NCBI RefSeq assembly: GCF_001854885.1
Contig: NZ_MDDV01000004.1
Span: forward strand, 1 to 64,000
Reading direction: 5' to 3'
From: Ensifer sp. LCM 4579
GTDB lineage: Bacteria > Pseudomonadota > Alphaproteobacteria > Rhizobiales > Rhizobiaceae
Length of the DNA stretch: 64,000 nt
The first letter of the stretch is position 1; each line of letters begins with the position of its first letter. Below the pieces are notes generated by a model that was not told where the DNA came from, made no database searches, and saw only the letters and a list, made by a program, of their open reading frames with translations. Shown here piece after piece: positions 17,628 through 25,460 of the stretch. A program made the position numbers and the translations under genes.

Positions 17628-18492
17628 AAAGCATGCCCTCCAGCTTGGCGTTATAGCCGTCGATATCCTTGTGGAACTCGGCAAGGTCGAAGCTCACCTC
17701 GCGGATCGGTGGCGCAAAGCGGCTATGGTCGACGTCCTCGACCGCCTGATCATAGGCCTCACGGTCTATCGACTTGAACTTCACGATGTCGCCGGGCCGG
17801 AAGAACACCATGAAGTCGCTGAGATAGCTGGTCGTCTGGGTCGGATCGAAGATCGGCATCGGGGTGATGCCGAACATCTGGTAGCCACCGGCACCGCGCA
17901 CCGAATAGATGCAGCCGAAGCAGCCGCCATGGCCGACGGTCAGGCGCGGCGTATCGGTTCGCGGCCTCAAGTATTTCGGCACCTCGATCTGCCGCCGGCG
18001 CTCGACCATCTGGTACATGAAGGGCAGGCCCGCGACGAAGCCGACCATGGAGACGAACCAGGGCGAGCCGGAATGGGCGGCAATGAACTCCCTGACCGAG
18101 GCGTAGTTGTTGATGCGAGCGGCGTATTCGAGATCGGTGCCGTTTGGATCCTGATGACGCTCACGAAAGCGCATCAGCGTCTCGTGGGTCCAAGGATCGT
18201 TGTAGAACACCGGAATCTCGACGATACGCGTCTTGATGACCGGCTCGGCCTTTTCCGCGGCGCCCTCGATTGCCCGCACCTCCTTCAGGAGATCATCCGG
18301 GTGGATGGTGTCGGGATCGAACTTGATCTGGAAGGACGCGTTTGCTGGACAAATCTCGGTCACGCCCCTGATGCCGCTCTCGCGAACGCCGTTCACCATG
18401 GACAGGCTCTTGAAGAATGCCTCGAGCGACATTTCCTCGCTGCATTCGACGAAGAGGTGCTCATCCCCTCCGAAGCTGTATCGGGTCGTCAT
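17617..18492 (-). CDS. pxpB: 5-oxoprolinase subunit PxpB / allophanate hydrolase subunit 1 family
   Basis: The 291-residue protein matches the KipI/PxpB family (AHS1 domain). The region PKYLRPRTDTPRLTVGHGG, then CIYSVRGAGGYQMFGITPMP, aligns by eye with the carboxyltransferase domain of urea carboxylase, which has PRT-TP, GIGG, CIY and GPGGYQL at the same spacing. It is longer than the roughly 220-residue E. coli PxpB, with extra residues mainly between 90 and 150 and at the C-terminus. It overlaps the biotin carboxylase gene at a shared base and pxpC by 11 bases. The urea-carboxylase-like extras support a carboxyltransfer role with the neighbouring biotin enzyme subunits; that function is inferred. 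Confidence 0.85.
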   Translation of the reverse strand: MTTRYSFGGDEHLFVECSEEMSLEAFFKSLSMVNGVRESGIRGVTEICPANASFQIKFDPDTIHPDDLLKEVRAIEGAAEKAEPVIKTRIVEIPVFYNDPWTHETLMRFRERHQDPNGTDLEYAARINNYASVREFIAAHSGSPWFVSMVGFVAGLPFMYQMVERRRQIEVPKYLRPRTDTPRLTVGHGGCFGCIYSVRGAGGYQMFGITPMPIFDPTQTTSYLSDFMVFFRPGDIVKFKSIDREAYDQAVEDVDHSRFAPPIREVSFDLAEFHKDIDGYNAKLEGMLYGG

Positions 18493-19877
18493 CAGGCAAC
18501 CTCCGCGGTCCTGCCGGTCTGTCCGGCAAATTCGGTCTCAAGCCACTGCTCCAGGAAGCGGGTATGGAAGGCACCGCGCTTGACGGCGGGGTCGCCCGCG
18601 AGCGCCTGATGCAAGCCGATCGTGGTCGGCGGGCCGATGATCGTAAGGTCAGCGAGCGCCCGCGCAAGCCGCTCAAGACATACGTCCCGGTTCTCGGCAT
18701 GAACGATCAGCTTGCCGACGAGCGAGTCATAAAAAGGCGGGATCGTATAGCCTTCGTAGAGCATGGTGTCGAAGCGGACGCCTTCGCCTGCCGGCACCAC
18801 CAACCGATCGATCCTCCCGGGGGTCGGCAGGAAGCCGCGGACCGGGTCCTCGACATTGATCCGGCATTCGACCGCATGGCCGGCGATCTTCACCTGGTCC
18901 TGACGGATCGACAGCTTGGCGCCGCCGGCGATCCTGATCATCTCGGCGACAAGGTCGATGCCGGTGATCATCTCCGTGACGGGATGCTCGACCTGGATGC
19001 GGGTATTGACCTCGATGAAGTAGAATTCGCCAGTCTCGTCGTCATAGAGATATTCGACCGTTCCCGCGCCCCGATAGGAGACTTCGCTTGCGAGCGCGAC
19101 GGCGCTTGCGCAGAGCTTTTCGCGTGCATCCTGTGGCAGCAGGAAGGACGGTGCCTCCTCCCAGACCTTCTGCCGCCGGCGTTGGAGCGAGCATTCGCGC
19201 TCGTAGCAGTGGATGAAATTCTCCCCGTCACCGAGAATCTGCACTTCGACATGGCGGGCGCGGGTGATGACCTTTTCAATATAGAGTCCGCCATCGCCGA
19301 AGGCAGCGAGCGCCTCGGCCGACGCCTGGGGGAAATGCCGCTCCAGGTCGGCACGGTTGGCCGCCACGCGAATGCCGCGTCCGCCGCCGCCTGCGGCCGC
19401 CTTGATCATCACCGGATAGCCGGTCCTCTCGGCAACGGCAGTCGCCTCTTCAAGGCTGTCGATCCGCCCGGCACTGCCCGGCACGGTCGGGACACCGGCA
19501 CGAGCGGCAACTTCGCGGGCCGCCACCTTGTCGCCCAGGAGCCGGATCGCATCCCCTTTCGGCCCGATGAAGGTGAGGCCTGCGGCTTCGACCGCGTCGG
19601 CGAAATCCGCATTTTCCGACAGGAAGCCGTAGCCCGGATGAACGGCATCGACGCCCGCCGCTTTCGCCATCGTCACGACCGCCTCGATGTTGAGATAAGA
19701 CTTCCTGGCAGCCGGCGGCCCGACCTCGACCGCTTCGTCCGCAAGCTTCACGGCCAGCATGTCGGCATCCGCGGCGCTGTAAATCTGTACGGTGCGGATG
19801 CCGAGGGCCTTGGCCGCCTTGATGATGCGGACCGCAATCTCGCCGCGGTTGGCTATGAGGAGCGATCGGATCGTCAT
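18492..19877 (-). CDS. accC: Biotin carboxylase (acetyl-CoA carboxylase AccC type)
   Basis: The 461-residue protein has the whole biotin carboxylase architecture. The N-terminal domain begins SLLIANRGEIAVRIIKAAKALG, followed by HPGYGFLSENADFA, the ATP-grasp glycine loop KAAAGGGGRGIRV near residues 159-171, ECSLQRRRQKVWEEAPS, and the active-site stretch FIEVNTRIQVEHPVTEM near 285-301. It carboxylates biotin using bicarbonate and ATP. This copy lies within the pxp operon and not beside a chromosomal accB, so it is probably a dedicated paralogue serving the PxpBC carboxyltransferase-like pair. It overlaps the carrier gene by four bases and pxpB by one. Confidence 0.9.
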   Translation of the reverse strand: MTIRSLLIANRGEIAVRIIKAAKALGIRTVQIYSAADADMLAVKLADEAVEVGPPAARKSYLNIEAVVTMAKAAGVDAVHPGYGFLSENADFADAVEAAGLTFIGPKGDAIRLLGDKVAAREVAARAGVPTVPGSAGRIDSLEEATAVAERTGYPVMIKAAAGGGGRGIRVAANRADLERHFPQASAEALAAFGDGGLYIEKVITRARHVEVQILGDGENFIHCYERECSLQRRRQKVWEEAPSFLLPQDAREKLCASAVALASEVSYRGAGTVEYLYDDETGEFYFIEVNTRIQVEHPVTEMITGIDLVAEMIRIAGGAKLSIRQDQVKIAGHAVECRINVEDPVRGFLPTPGRIDRLVVPAGEGVRFDTMLYEGYTIPPFYDSLVGKLIVHAENRDVCLERLARALADLTIIGPPTTIGLHQALAGDPAVKRGAFHTRFLEQWLETEFAGQTGRTAEVA

Positions 19878-20116
19878 GCCTCGACCTCGGCAATCACCTG
19901 TCCGGCCATGACCGGTTCTTCGTTGTCGACCAGAAAGCGGATGGCCCTGCCCTCCACACCGGCCGACAGTTCCTGGAATGTCTTCATCACCTCGATGATA
20001 CCGATCGTGTCAGGCGCGGCGACGCTGTCGCCATCCGCCTTGAAGGGGGGCACGTCGGGGGCCGGAGAGCGATAGAAGGTTCCTGGGAGGGGGGATCGGA
20101 TTTCCGTTTTGCTCAT
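19874..20116 (-). CDS. accB: Biotin carboxyl carrier protein (short form)
   Basis: The 80-residue protein is only a biotinyl domain. IRSPLPGTFYRSPAPDVPPF resembles the start of the AccB domain and IEVMKTFQELSAGVEG contains the biotinylated lysine in an EVMKT setting (EAMKM in housekeeping AccB). The long N-terminal region and Ala/Pro linker of normal AccB (about 150 residues) are missing. It is expected to shuttle carboxybiotin between AccC and a carboxyltransferase. In this operon the only carboxyltransferase-like partners are PxpB and PxpC. Start ATG 20116, 20 bases after the pxpA stop. Confidence 0.88.
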   Translation of the reverse strand: MSKTEIRSPLPGTFYRSPAPDVPPFKADGDSVAAPDTIGIIEVMKTFQELSAGVEGRAIRFLVDNEEPVMAGQVIAEVEA

Positions 20117-20136
20117 GTCACTCTCCGGTTGGTAGG

Positions 20137-20913
20137 TCAGCGGCTGACGATATCCGACACGGGCGCGATGCGGATGCCTTCCGCCGTCAGCGCCTCGCGC
20201 ATGTGGCGGACGATATCGAGCGCCCCCGGCGTGTCGGAATGAAAACAGATGGTTTCGAAGGAAATGTCGATGTCCTTGCCGGTCACCGCCCTCGCCTTGC
20301 CTTCCGTGCAGGCACGCACGACCTTGCGGGCGATCGCTGCCGGATCCGGCCGGCCGGCATCCCGGGTAAACACGATCGAGCCGCTGTCGTCGTAGTCGCG
20401 GTCCGCATAGAATTCGCGCGCTGCGCGATGCCCGGCCTCCACGGCAGCCGTATAGGTCGCCGAGATGTCCATGCAGAAGATGAAGGCGTCAGGTTCCGCC
20501 TTGCGCATGTACTGCACGAAGATCTGCGAGAGTTCCGGATTGGCGGCCATCTCCATGTAGAGCGCGCCGTGCGGTTTCACGTGCTGGAGACGCGCTCCGT
20601 GGCGTCGGGCGAACTCCTTCAGGGCTCCGATCTGGTAGACGACGTCATTGACGAGTTCCTTCGCCGTGCCCGCGATCTTGCGCCGTCCAAAACCCTGCAG
20701 ATCGTTGAAGCCAGGATGGGCGCCGATCGCGACGCCGTGATCGGCGGCAAGGCGCACGGTGTCGTCCATCAGGTTCGGATCTGCCGCGTGGAAACCGCAG
20801 GCGATGTTGGCCGAGCTGACTAGGGGCATCAGTGCCGCATCATCGGCATCGCCGATCCGCCAACGCCCGAAAGCTTCGCCCATATCGCAGTTGATGTCGA
20901 CAACGTCACGCAA
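20137..20913 (-). CDS. pxpA: 5-oxoprolinase subunit PxpA (LamB/YcsF family)
   Basis: The product has the LamB/YcsF pattern: VDINCDMGEAFGRWRIGDADDAALMPLVSSANIACGFHAADP, HGVAIGAHPGFNDLQGFGRR, HGARLQHVKPHGALYMEMA, and ICFHSDTPGALDIVRHMREAL. These carry the histidines and acids of the proposed active site. PxpA works with PxpBC to hydrolyse 5-oxoproline to glutamate using ATP. The open frame extends to 21078, but the upstream 55 residues do not look like the family. A TTG at 20913 with AAGGA eight bases ahead gives the usual length (258 residues), so I prefer that start with moderate certainty. First gene of the pxpA-accB-accC-pxpB-pxpC unit. Confidence 0.85.
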   Translation of the reverse strand: MRDVVDINCDMGEAFGRWRIGDADDAALMPLVSSANIACGFHAADPNLMDDTVRLAADHGVAIGAHPGFNDLQGFGRRKIAGTAKELVNDVVYQIGALKEFARRHGARLQHVKPHGALYMEMAANPELSQIFVQYMRKAEPDAFIFCMDISATYTAAVEAGHRAAREFYADRDYDDSGSIVFTRDAGRPDPAAIARKVVRACTEGKARAVTGKDIDISFETICFHSDTPGALDIVRHMREALTAEGIRIAPVSDIVSR

Positions 20914-21186
20914 TGCCGGATCCTTCTCTTCGGGCAATCCAAAGTCGCTCGCTTCCCGAGCCTTGAAAATGCTAGGGGGAAAAATGACATTTGAAAAATA
21001 CAATATTCTGTGCATCGATATCGAAAAAACAGAACTCGCCGCTGATTTGGTAGTCACGACAAAGGCCAGTTTGTTCAAGGCCTTGGCACGATCTGCCTCG
21101 GCGACGGCAAAGAGAATGCCAGTCGAAAAGGCAGTGTTTCGGTTTTTCAGAAGAGTCGTCTTCGAATTTCAGAAAGGTCTAGGACA
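20914..21186. promoter_or_regulatory. Divergent promoter region, pxp operon / LysR regulator
   Basis: The 273 bases between the pxpA start and the LysR gene are AT-rich around 20985-21040. They should contain both promoters and the LysR binding sites. A GAAAGG sequence lies just ahead of the regulator start. No single strong T-N11-A palindrome could be singled out by eye. Confidence 0.4.
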
Positions 21187-22095
21187 ATGTCTTTCAGCCT
21201 CAGGCAGCTACGCTACTTCATTGCAACCGCCGAGGCGGGGCAGATTTCTCAGGCGGCGGTGGAGCTCTCGATCTCGCAATCGGCGGTGACGACGGCGATC
21301 AAGGAACTTGAAGCGGTCGTCGGAGCCGCCCTTTTTCTGCGTTCGCCCCATGGCATGGAGCTGACAGGCGCCGGCCGGCAGTTTCTGTCGCATGCCTACG
21401 ATATCCTGAAAAAAGTCGATGAGGCGGCGCGCATGCAGGTCGTCAGCAACGACGTCGAGGGCACGCTGGCGGTGGCGGCGACCTATACGGTGATCGGCTA
21501 TTTTCTGCCGCTGCATATCGAAAGGTTGCGGCGGCTCTTTCCCAGGCTCGAGATTCAGCTCTTTGAACTGAACCGGGAATCGATCGAAGAAGGGTTGCTG
21601 GGAAACCGCTATGACGTTTCGGTCCTGCTCACCTCCAACATCCTCAACCCGTCGCTGACGACCGAGAAGGTTCTCAGTTCCATACGCAGGCTCTGGGTAC
21701 CGGCACAACACCATCTACTGGCGCTGGATTCCGTCGGCCTCAAGGAGATTGCCGAGGAACCCTATATCATGCTCACCGTCGACGAGGCGGCCCACTCCTC
21801 GTTGAAATACTGGAGCCACAGCGGCTACCAGCCGCGGATCATACTCAGAACCTCGTCTGTGGAAGCCGTGCGCTCGCTTGTCGCCAACGGCCAGGGCGTG
21901 GCCATACTCTCGGACATGGTGCACCGGCCATGGTCTCTTGAGGGCAGACGCATCGAGACGATCAACGTCCGCGATTCGGTCCCGGCCATGGATGTGGGCC
22001 TTGCGTGGCGGAAGGATGTTGAATTCACGCCGGCGATGACCGCATTCCGCTCCTATTTCCGCCAGGCCTTCAATCTGCCTGACCTCCGGGGTTGA
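21187..22095 (+). CDS. LysR-family transcriptional regulator
   Basis: The 302-residue protein has an N-terminal winged helix-turn-helix: FSLRQLRYFIATAEAGQISQAAVELSISQSAVTTAIKELEAVVGAALF (residues 3-50), the LysR signature. A type 2 periplasmic-like effector domain follows (about residues 90-300). It is transcribed divergently from pxpA, the classic arrangement for a LysR protein regulating the neighbouring operon. The likely signal is the substrate or product of the PxpABC/biotin enzyme system; this is inferred from position only. Confidence 0.9.
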   Translation: MSFSLRQLRYFIATAEAGQISQAAVELSISQSAVTTAIKELEAVVGAALFLRSPHGMELTGAGRQFLSHAYDILKKVDEAARMQVVSNDVEGTLAVAATYTVIGYFLPLHIERLRRLFPRLEIQLFELNRESIEEGLLGNRYDVSVLLTSNILNPSLTTEKVLSSIRRLWVPAQHHLLALDSVGLKEIAEEPYIMLTVDEAAHSSLKYWSHSGYQPRIILRTSSVEAVRSLVANGQGVAILSDMVHRPWSLEGRRIETINVRDSVPAMDVGLAWRKDVEFTPAMTAFRSYFRQAFNLPDLRG

Positions 22096-22274
22096 GGCTG
22101 CCTTGGATCCACATTCGACGAGGCTTTCAAGCCGCCGGGCGTCGAAGCGGTGTACTGGAAATGTCGTGCCAGACGACACCTTATGCTATTCGTTCAGCAC
22201 AGAACGGGAACGGGCAATCGCCGGGTAGCGCTGCTTACCGCTCCCATTCAGCTCGACTGTGGCGCTTGGCGGGT

Positions 22275-23693
22275 CTAGCACGTGAAAGCATGCCCAAGCT
22301 CAACGACCCGTGTCGAAACACGGTCGGCAAGGTCCCGGTCATGCGTTACCATCAACACGGCAACGCGCCTCTCGCTGACGATCTCCAGCAGGAACGTTAT
22401 CACCTCTTTCTGGCTGACCGGGTCCAGCCGCGAGGTCATCTCGTCGGCGAAGAGGAAGGCGGGATCGAGCAGCAGGGCACGCAACAGCGCGAAACGCTGC
22501 AATTCCCCGCCGGAAATCTGTCCGGGCAGACGGTCGAGCAAGGCTCCCGGCAAGCGCAACCGGTCCAGCAATCGCTCGACATCGGTCCATTCCTTGCCAT
22601 GCAGCCGCGTCAGATCCCGCAATCCCCTGCGGATCGTCTGGGACGGCGCGAACGCTGCAGGCGGGTCCTGGTAGAGTTTCTGGAAGCGTGACGAGGAGAG
22701 GCCTGCCTTGCGTTCGACCGAGCCCGCATCAGGATTGGTCAGGCCAAGCAGGATGTTGCCGACCGTCGTCTTGCCGCATCCGCTGGCGCCGGCGATCGAG
22801 ACGATCTCGCCCGCAGCCACGGTGATGTCGAGGCCGGAAAACAGGACCTTGTCACCGTATCTCTTTTCCAGCCCGCAGCCCGCGACAACCGGTTTGTCCG
22901 ACGTCATGCCCGGATGCCGCTCCCACTGCGATGGCTCGGCCGCCAGAAGTGTCTTGGTGTAGGGGTGTTCGGGGGCTGTCAACAGCCTTTCGGACGGCCC
23001 ATATTCGACGAGCCGACCATCGCGCATGACGCCGATCGTTCCGCCGAGCGCTCTGGCCACCGCAACGTCGTGGGTGATGGTCAGGAGCAGGCGTCCCCGT
23101 TCCACTTCCTGTCTCAGGCGGGCCGTCACCGAGTCCCTGAGCGCCGCATCGAGCCCCTTGGTCGGTTCGTCGGCGATCAGCAGTTCGGCGTCTGTCGCAT
23201 GCGCCATGGCGATGGCCGCCCGCTGTCCCATGCCGCCGGAAATCTGGAACGGATAGAGCCCTTCTGCGGTGGAAAGAGCCACTTCGGAGAGGTTTTTCTT
23301 CGCAGCCATTGCGCTTTCGGCGGCCGCCCTGCCCTTCACGTAGCGATGGACCTCGGCAACCTGCGGGGCCACGCGCATGGTCGGATCAAGCGCCAGCCAC
23401 GGTTCCTGCGGCAGCAGGCTGATGCTGCGGCCCCACCGGCGGCGACGTTGGCCCGGCGTTTCCTTGAGAAGATCCGCCTCCTTGAACAGCACGCGCCCCG
23501 TCGCCCGCAGTTCCGGGGGCAGATTGCCCATGATCGCCTGCGCGACCAGCGATTTTCCCGAGCCGCTTTCGCCGAGAAGGGTCAACGGCTGACCTCTGCC
23601 CAAGGCAAGCGTTACATCCGAAACGATCGCACCCTCGGCTGAGTGGATGGACAGACCGGAAACCGAGACGTCGGATGGGACCTGGATGTTCAT
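22275..23693 (-). CDS. ABC transporter ATP-binding protein, fused DppD/DppF type
   Basis: The 472-residue protein has two complete nucleotide-binding domains. The first has Walker A LLGESGSGKSLVAQAIMG, signature ISGGMGQRAAIAMAHA and Walker B LLIADEPTKGLDAAL. The second has IAGASGCGKTTVGNILLG, ISGGELQRFALLRALL and FLFADEMTSRLDP. In the peptide/nickel/opine family these are often separate proteins (DppD, DppF); the fused form is found in some metal and opine systems. I chose ATG 23693 (MNIQVPSDV); the frame is open to 24053 but upstream residues are out-of-frame permease sequence. It overlaps the permease gene by four bases. Part of a four-gene import operon. Confidence 0.9.
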   Translation of the reverse strand: MNIQVPSDVSVSGLSIHSAEGAIVSDVTLALGRGQPLTLLGESGSGKSLVAQAIMGNLPPELRATGRVLFKEADLLKETPGQRRRRWGRSISLLPQEPWLALDPTMRVAPQVAEVHRYVKGRAAAESAMAAKKNLSEVALSTAEGLYPFQISGGMGQRAAIAMAHATDAELLIADEPTKGLDAALRDSVTARLRQEVERGRLLLTITHDVAVARALGGTIGVMRDGRLVEYGPSERLLTAPEHPYTKTLLAAEPSQWERHPGMTSDKPVVAGCGLEKRYGDKVLFSGLDITVAAGEIVSIAGASGCGKTTVGNILLGLTNPDAGSVERKAGLSSSRFQKLYQDPPAAFAPSQTIRRGLRDLTRLHGKEWTDVERLLDRLRLPGALLDRLPGQISGGELQRFALLRALLLDPAFLFADEMTSRLDPVSQKEVITFLLEIVSERRVAVLMVTHDRDLADRVSTRVVELGHAFTC

Positions 23694-24514
23694 GCGCGAT
23701 CTCCCTGCGCGAGCAGTTGCAGGCCGAGAACCAGAAGGAAGATGAGCGTGGCGGGAAGCAGCACATGCATCGGCGCCTCGGCATAGTACGGCAGGAGTTC
23801 CACGATCATGCTGCCGAGTTCCGGCGTGGGTGGCTGGAGACCGACACTGATCGCGCTCAGCGTCGATACCGCGATGATGGCGGTTGCCATGGCGAATGCG
23901 GAAAGCGTGGCGATCATCGGCCCGATGACCGGCAGGACATAATGGACGAAGATGTAGCGCGAGCCGAAACCGAGCATGCGCGCTGCCTCGATATGCGGTT
24001 GAGCCAACACCGTTCTCGTCGTCGTTTTCGTCACGCGGTAAAACTCCACCCAAAGGGTCAGCGCCAGCCCGAGAAAGAGCGGCCCATAATTGCCGGGCGC
24101 AAAGGCGAGAAGCAGAAGCACGAGCATAAGGCCGGGCAAGGCCAGGACGACAGTCGCGACGAATTCAAGCAGGCGCTCCGTCCAGCCGCCTTTCCATGCC
24201 GCGAGAAGGCCGAGCAGGACGCCGGGTAAGGCTGCAGCCAGCATGGTGAGAAAGGCCATGGCGAAGGAGAGGCGCGCGCCGTGGGCAAGCCGCGCGACGA
24301 GGCTGCGGCCGTAATGATCGGCGCCCAGCAGATAGTCGCCGCCGATCGGCGCAAGGCTCGCGCCGAAATCCTGGGCGGCCGGGTCGGACGGAATGACCAC
24401 GGGGCCGACGATGGAAAAGCCGCCGAGCAGGATCAGCAGACCGGCGCCCGCCAGGCGAGCCGATCCGATGCCCGTCTTCGGTCTCTTGAATGAGATATTG
24501 TCGAAGGTGCTCAT
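23690..24514 (-). CDS. ABC transporter permease (DppC type)
   Basis: The 274-residue protein belongs to the DppC/NikC permease family. After a membrane anchor (LAGAGLLILLGGFSIVGPVVIPSDP), it has the family motif HLLGADHYGRSL-like (DYLLGADHYGRSLVARLAHGARLSFAMAF) and the EAA-loop region EAARMLGFGSRYIFVHYVLPVIGPMI (about 170-195). It pairs with the DppB-type permease to form the inner-membrane channel. It overlaps the DppB gene and the ATPase gene by four bases each. Confidence 0.9.
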   Translation of the reverse strand: MSTFDNISFKRPKTGIGSARLAGAGLLILLGGFSIVGPVVIPSDPAAQDFGASLAPIGGDYLLGADHYGRSLVARLAHGARLSFAMAFLTMLAAALPGVLLGLLAAWKGGWTERLLEFVATVVLALPGLMLVLLLLAFAPGNYGPLFLGLALTLWVEFYRVTKTTTRTVLAQPHIEAARMLGFGSRYIFVHYVLPVIGPMIATLSAFAMATAIIAVSTLSAISVGLQPPTPELGSMIVELLPYYAEAPMHVLLPATLIFLLVLGLQLLAQGDRA

Positions 24515-25449
24515 GCCGTTCTCCTCATGCGCGGATCGAGCCAGAGGGTGACAAGATCGACGGCCGCGCCAATGGCGACGAACATTAGCCCCATCATCAG
24601 TGCCGTCCCCTGCACCATCGGGATGTCGCGCTCGACGATCGCATGCACCAGCGCGTGGCCGATGCCCGGATAGGCGAAGAGCGATTCCACCACCACGACC
24701 CCTTCGATCAGATAAATCGCCTGCAATCCGAGATAGGAGACGACCGGAATGGCCGCATTCCTGAGCCCGTGCCGTCGCACCACCACGGGCTCCGAGAGCC
24801 CCTTGTAGCGAGCGAAGGCAAAATAGGGCGCCCGGGCGACGGCCGCGACGGCGTTGCGGGTAACGCGGCTCGACATCGCCGCGAGCCCGAGCGCCAGCGT
24901 CAGCGCCGGCAACAGGATCTCCCGGGGAGAACCGAATCCGGCCGGCGGCAGCCAGCCGAGCTGCCGGGAAAAGACCAGCATCAGGATGAGGCCCATCACG
25001 AAAGGCGGAATGGCGCGGAATGTGACGGCGCCCATGAGGCCGACCCGATCTGCGACGCCACCCGGCTTGAGGCCCCCGAAAAGCCCGACGATCGGACCGA
25101 TCAGCAGCGACAGCAGCAACGCTGCTGCCGCAAGCCAGACCGAAGCGCCGAGCTGCACCTGCAATTCATGGGCAACGGCGCGTCCCGTGACCAGGGAATG
25201 GCCGAGATCGAATCGCGCGAGGCTGCCCAGCCAATCGATGAACTGCACGGCGATCGGCCGGTCGAGGCCGAGTTCGAGCCGCACCTTCTCGGCCGCCTCG
25301 GCGATCCGCGCGTCCGGCCCGTAGCGGCCGGCCGCAATGCGCATAGCGGCGTCGCCCGGCAGCACGCGCATCAGCACGAAGCACAGCGCTCCCACCACGA
25401 TCGCAACGACAGCAGCCTGCAGAAGGCGAGCAAAAAAGAACTTCTTCAT
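24511..25449 (-). CDS. ABC transporter permease (DppB type)
   Basis: The 312-residue product has the DppB/NikB layout: an N-terminal membrane helix (LQAAVVAIVVGALCFVLMRVLPGDAA), a periplasmic loop with RLELGLDRPIAVQFIDWLGSLARFDLGHSL, and later spans. The EAA-like loop is YKGLSEPVVVRRHGLRNAAIPVVSYLGLQ, and VVVESLFAYPGIGHALVHAIVERDIPMVQG is the family's C-terminal motif. It follows the binding-protein gene after 11 bases. See the binding-protein entry for possible substrate. Confidence 0.9.
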   Translation of the reverse strand: MKKFFFARLLQAAVVAIVVGALCFVLMRVLPGDAAMRIAAGRYGPDARIAEAAEKVRLELGLDRPIAVQFIDWLGSLARFDLGHSLVTGRAVAHELQVQLGASVWLAAAALLLSLLIGPIVGLFGGLKPGGVADRVGLMGAVTFRAIPPFVMGLILMLVFSRQLGWLPPAGFGSPREILLPALTLALGLAAMSSRVTRNAVAAVARAPYFAFARYKGLSEPVVVRRHGLRNAAIPVVSYLGLQAIYLIEGVVVVESLFAYPGIGHALVHAIVERDIPMVQGTALMMGLMFVAIGAAVDLVTLWLDPRMRRTA

Positions 25450-25460
25450 AGCCCTTCCCG

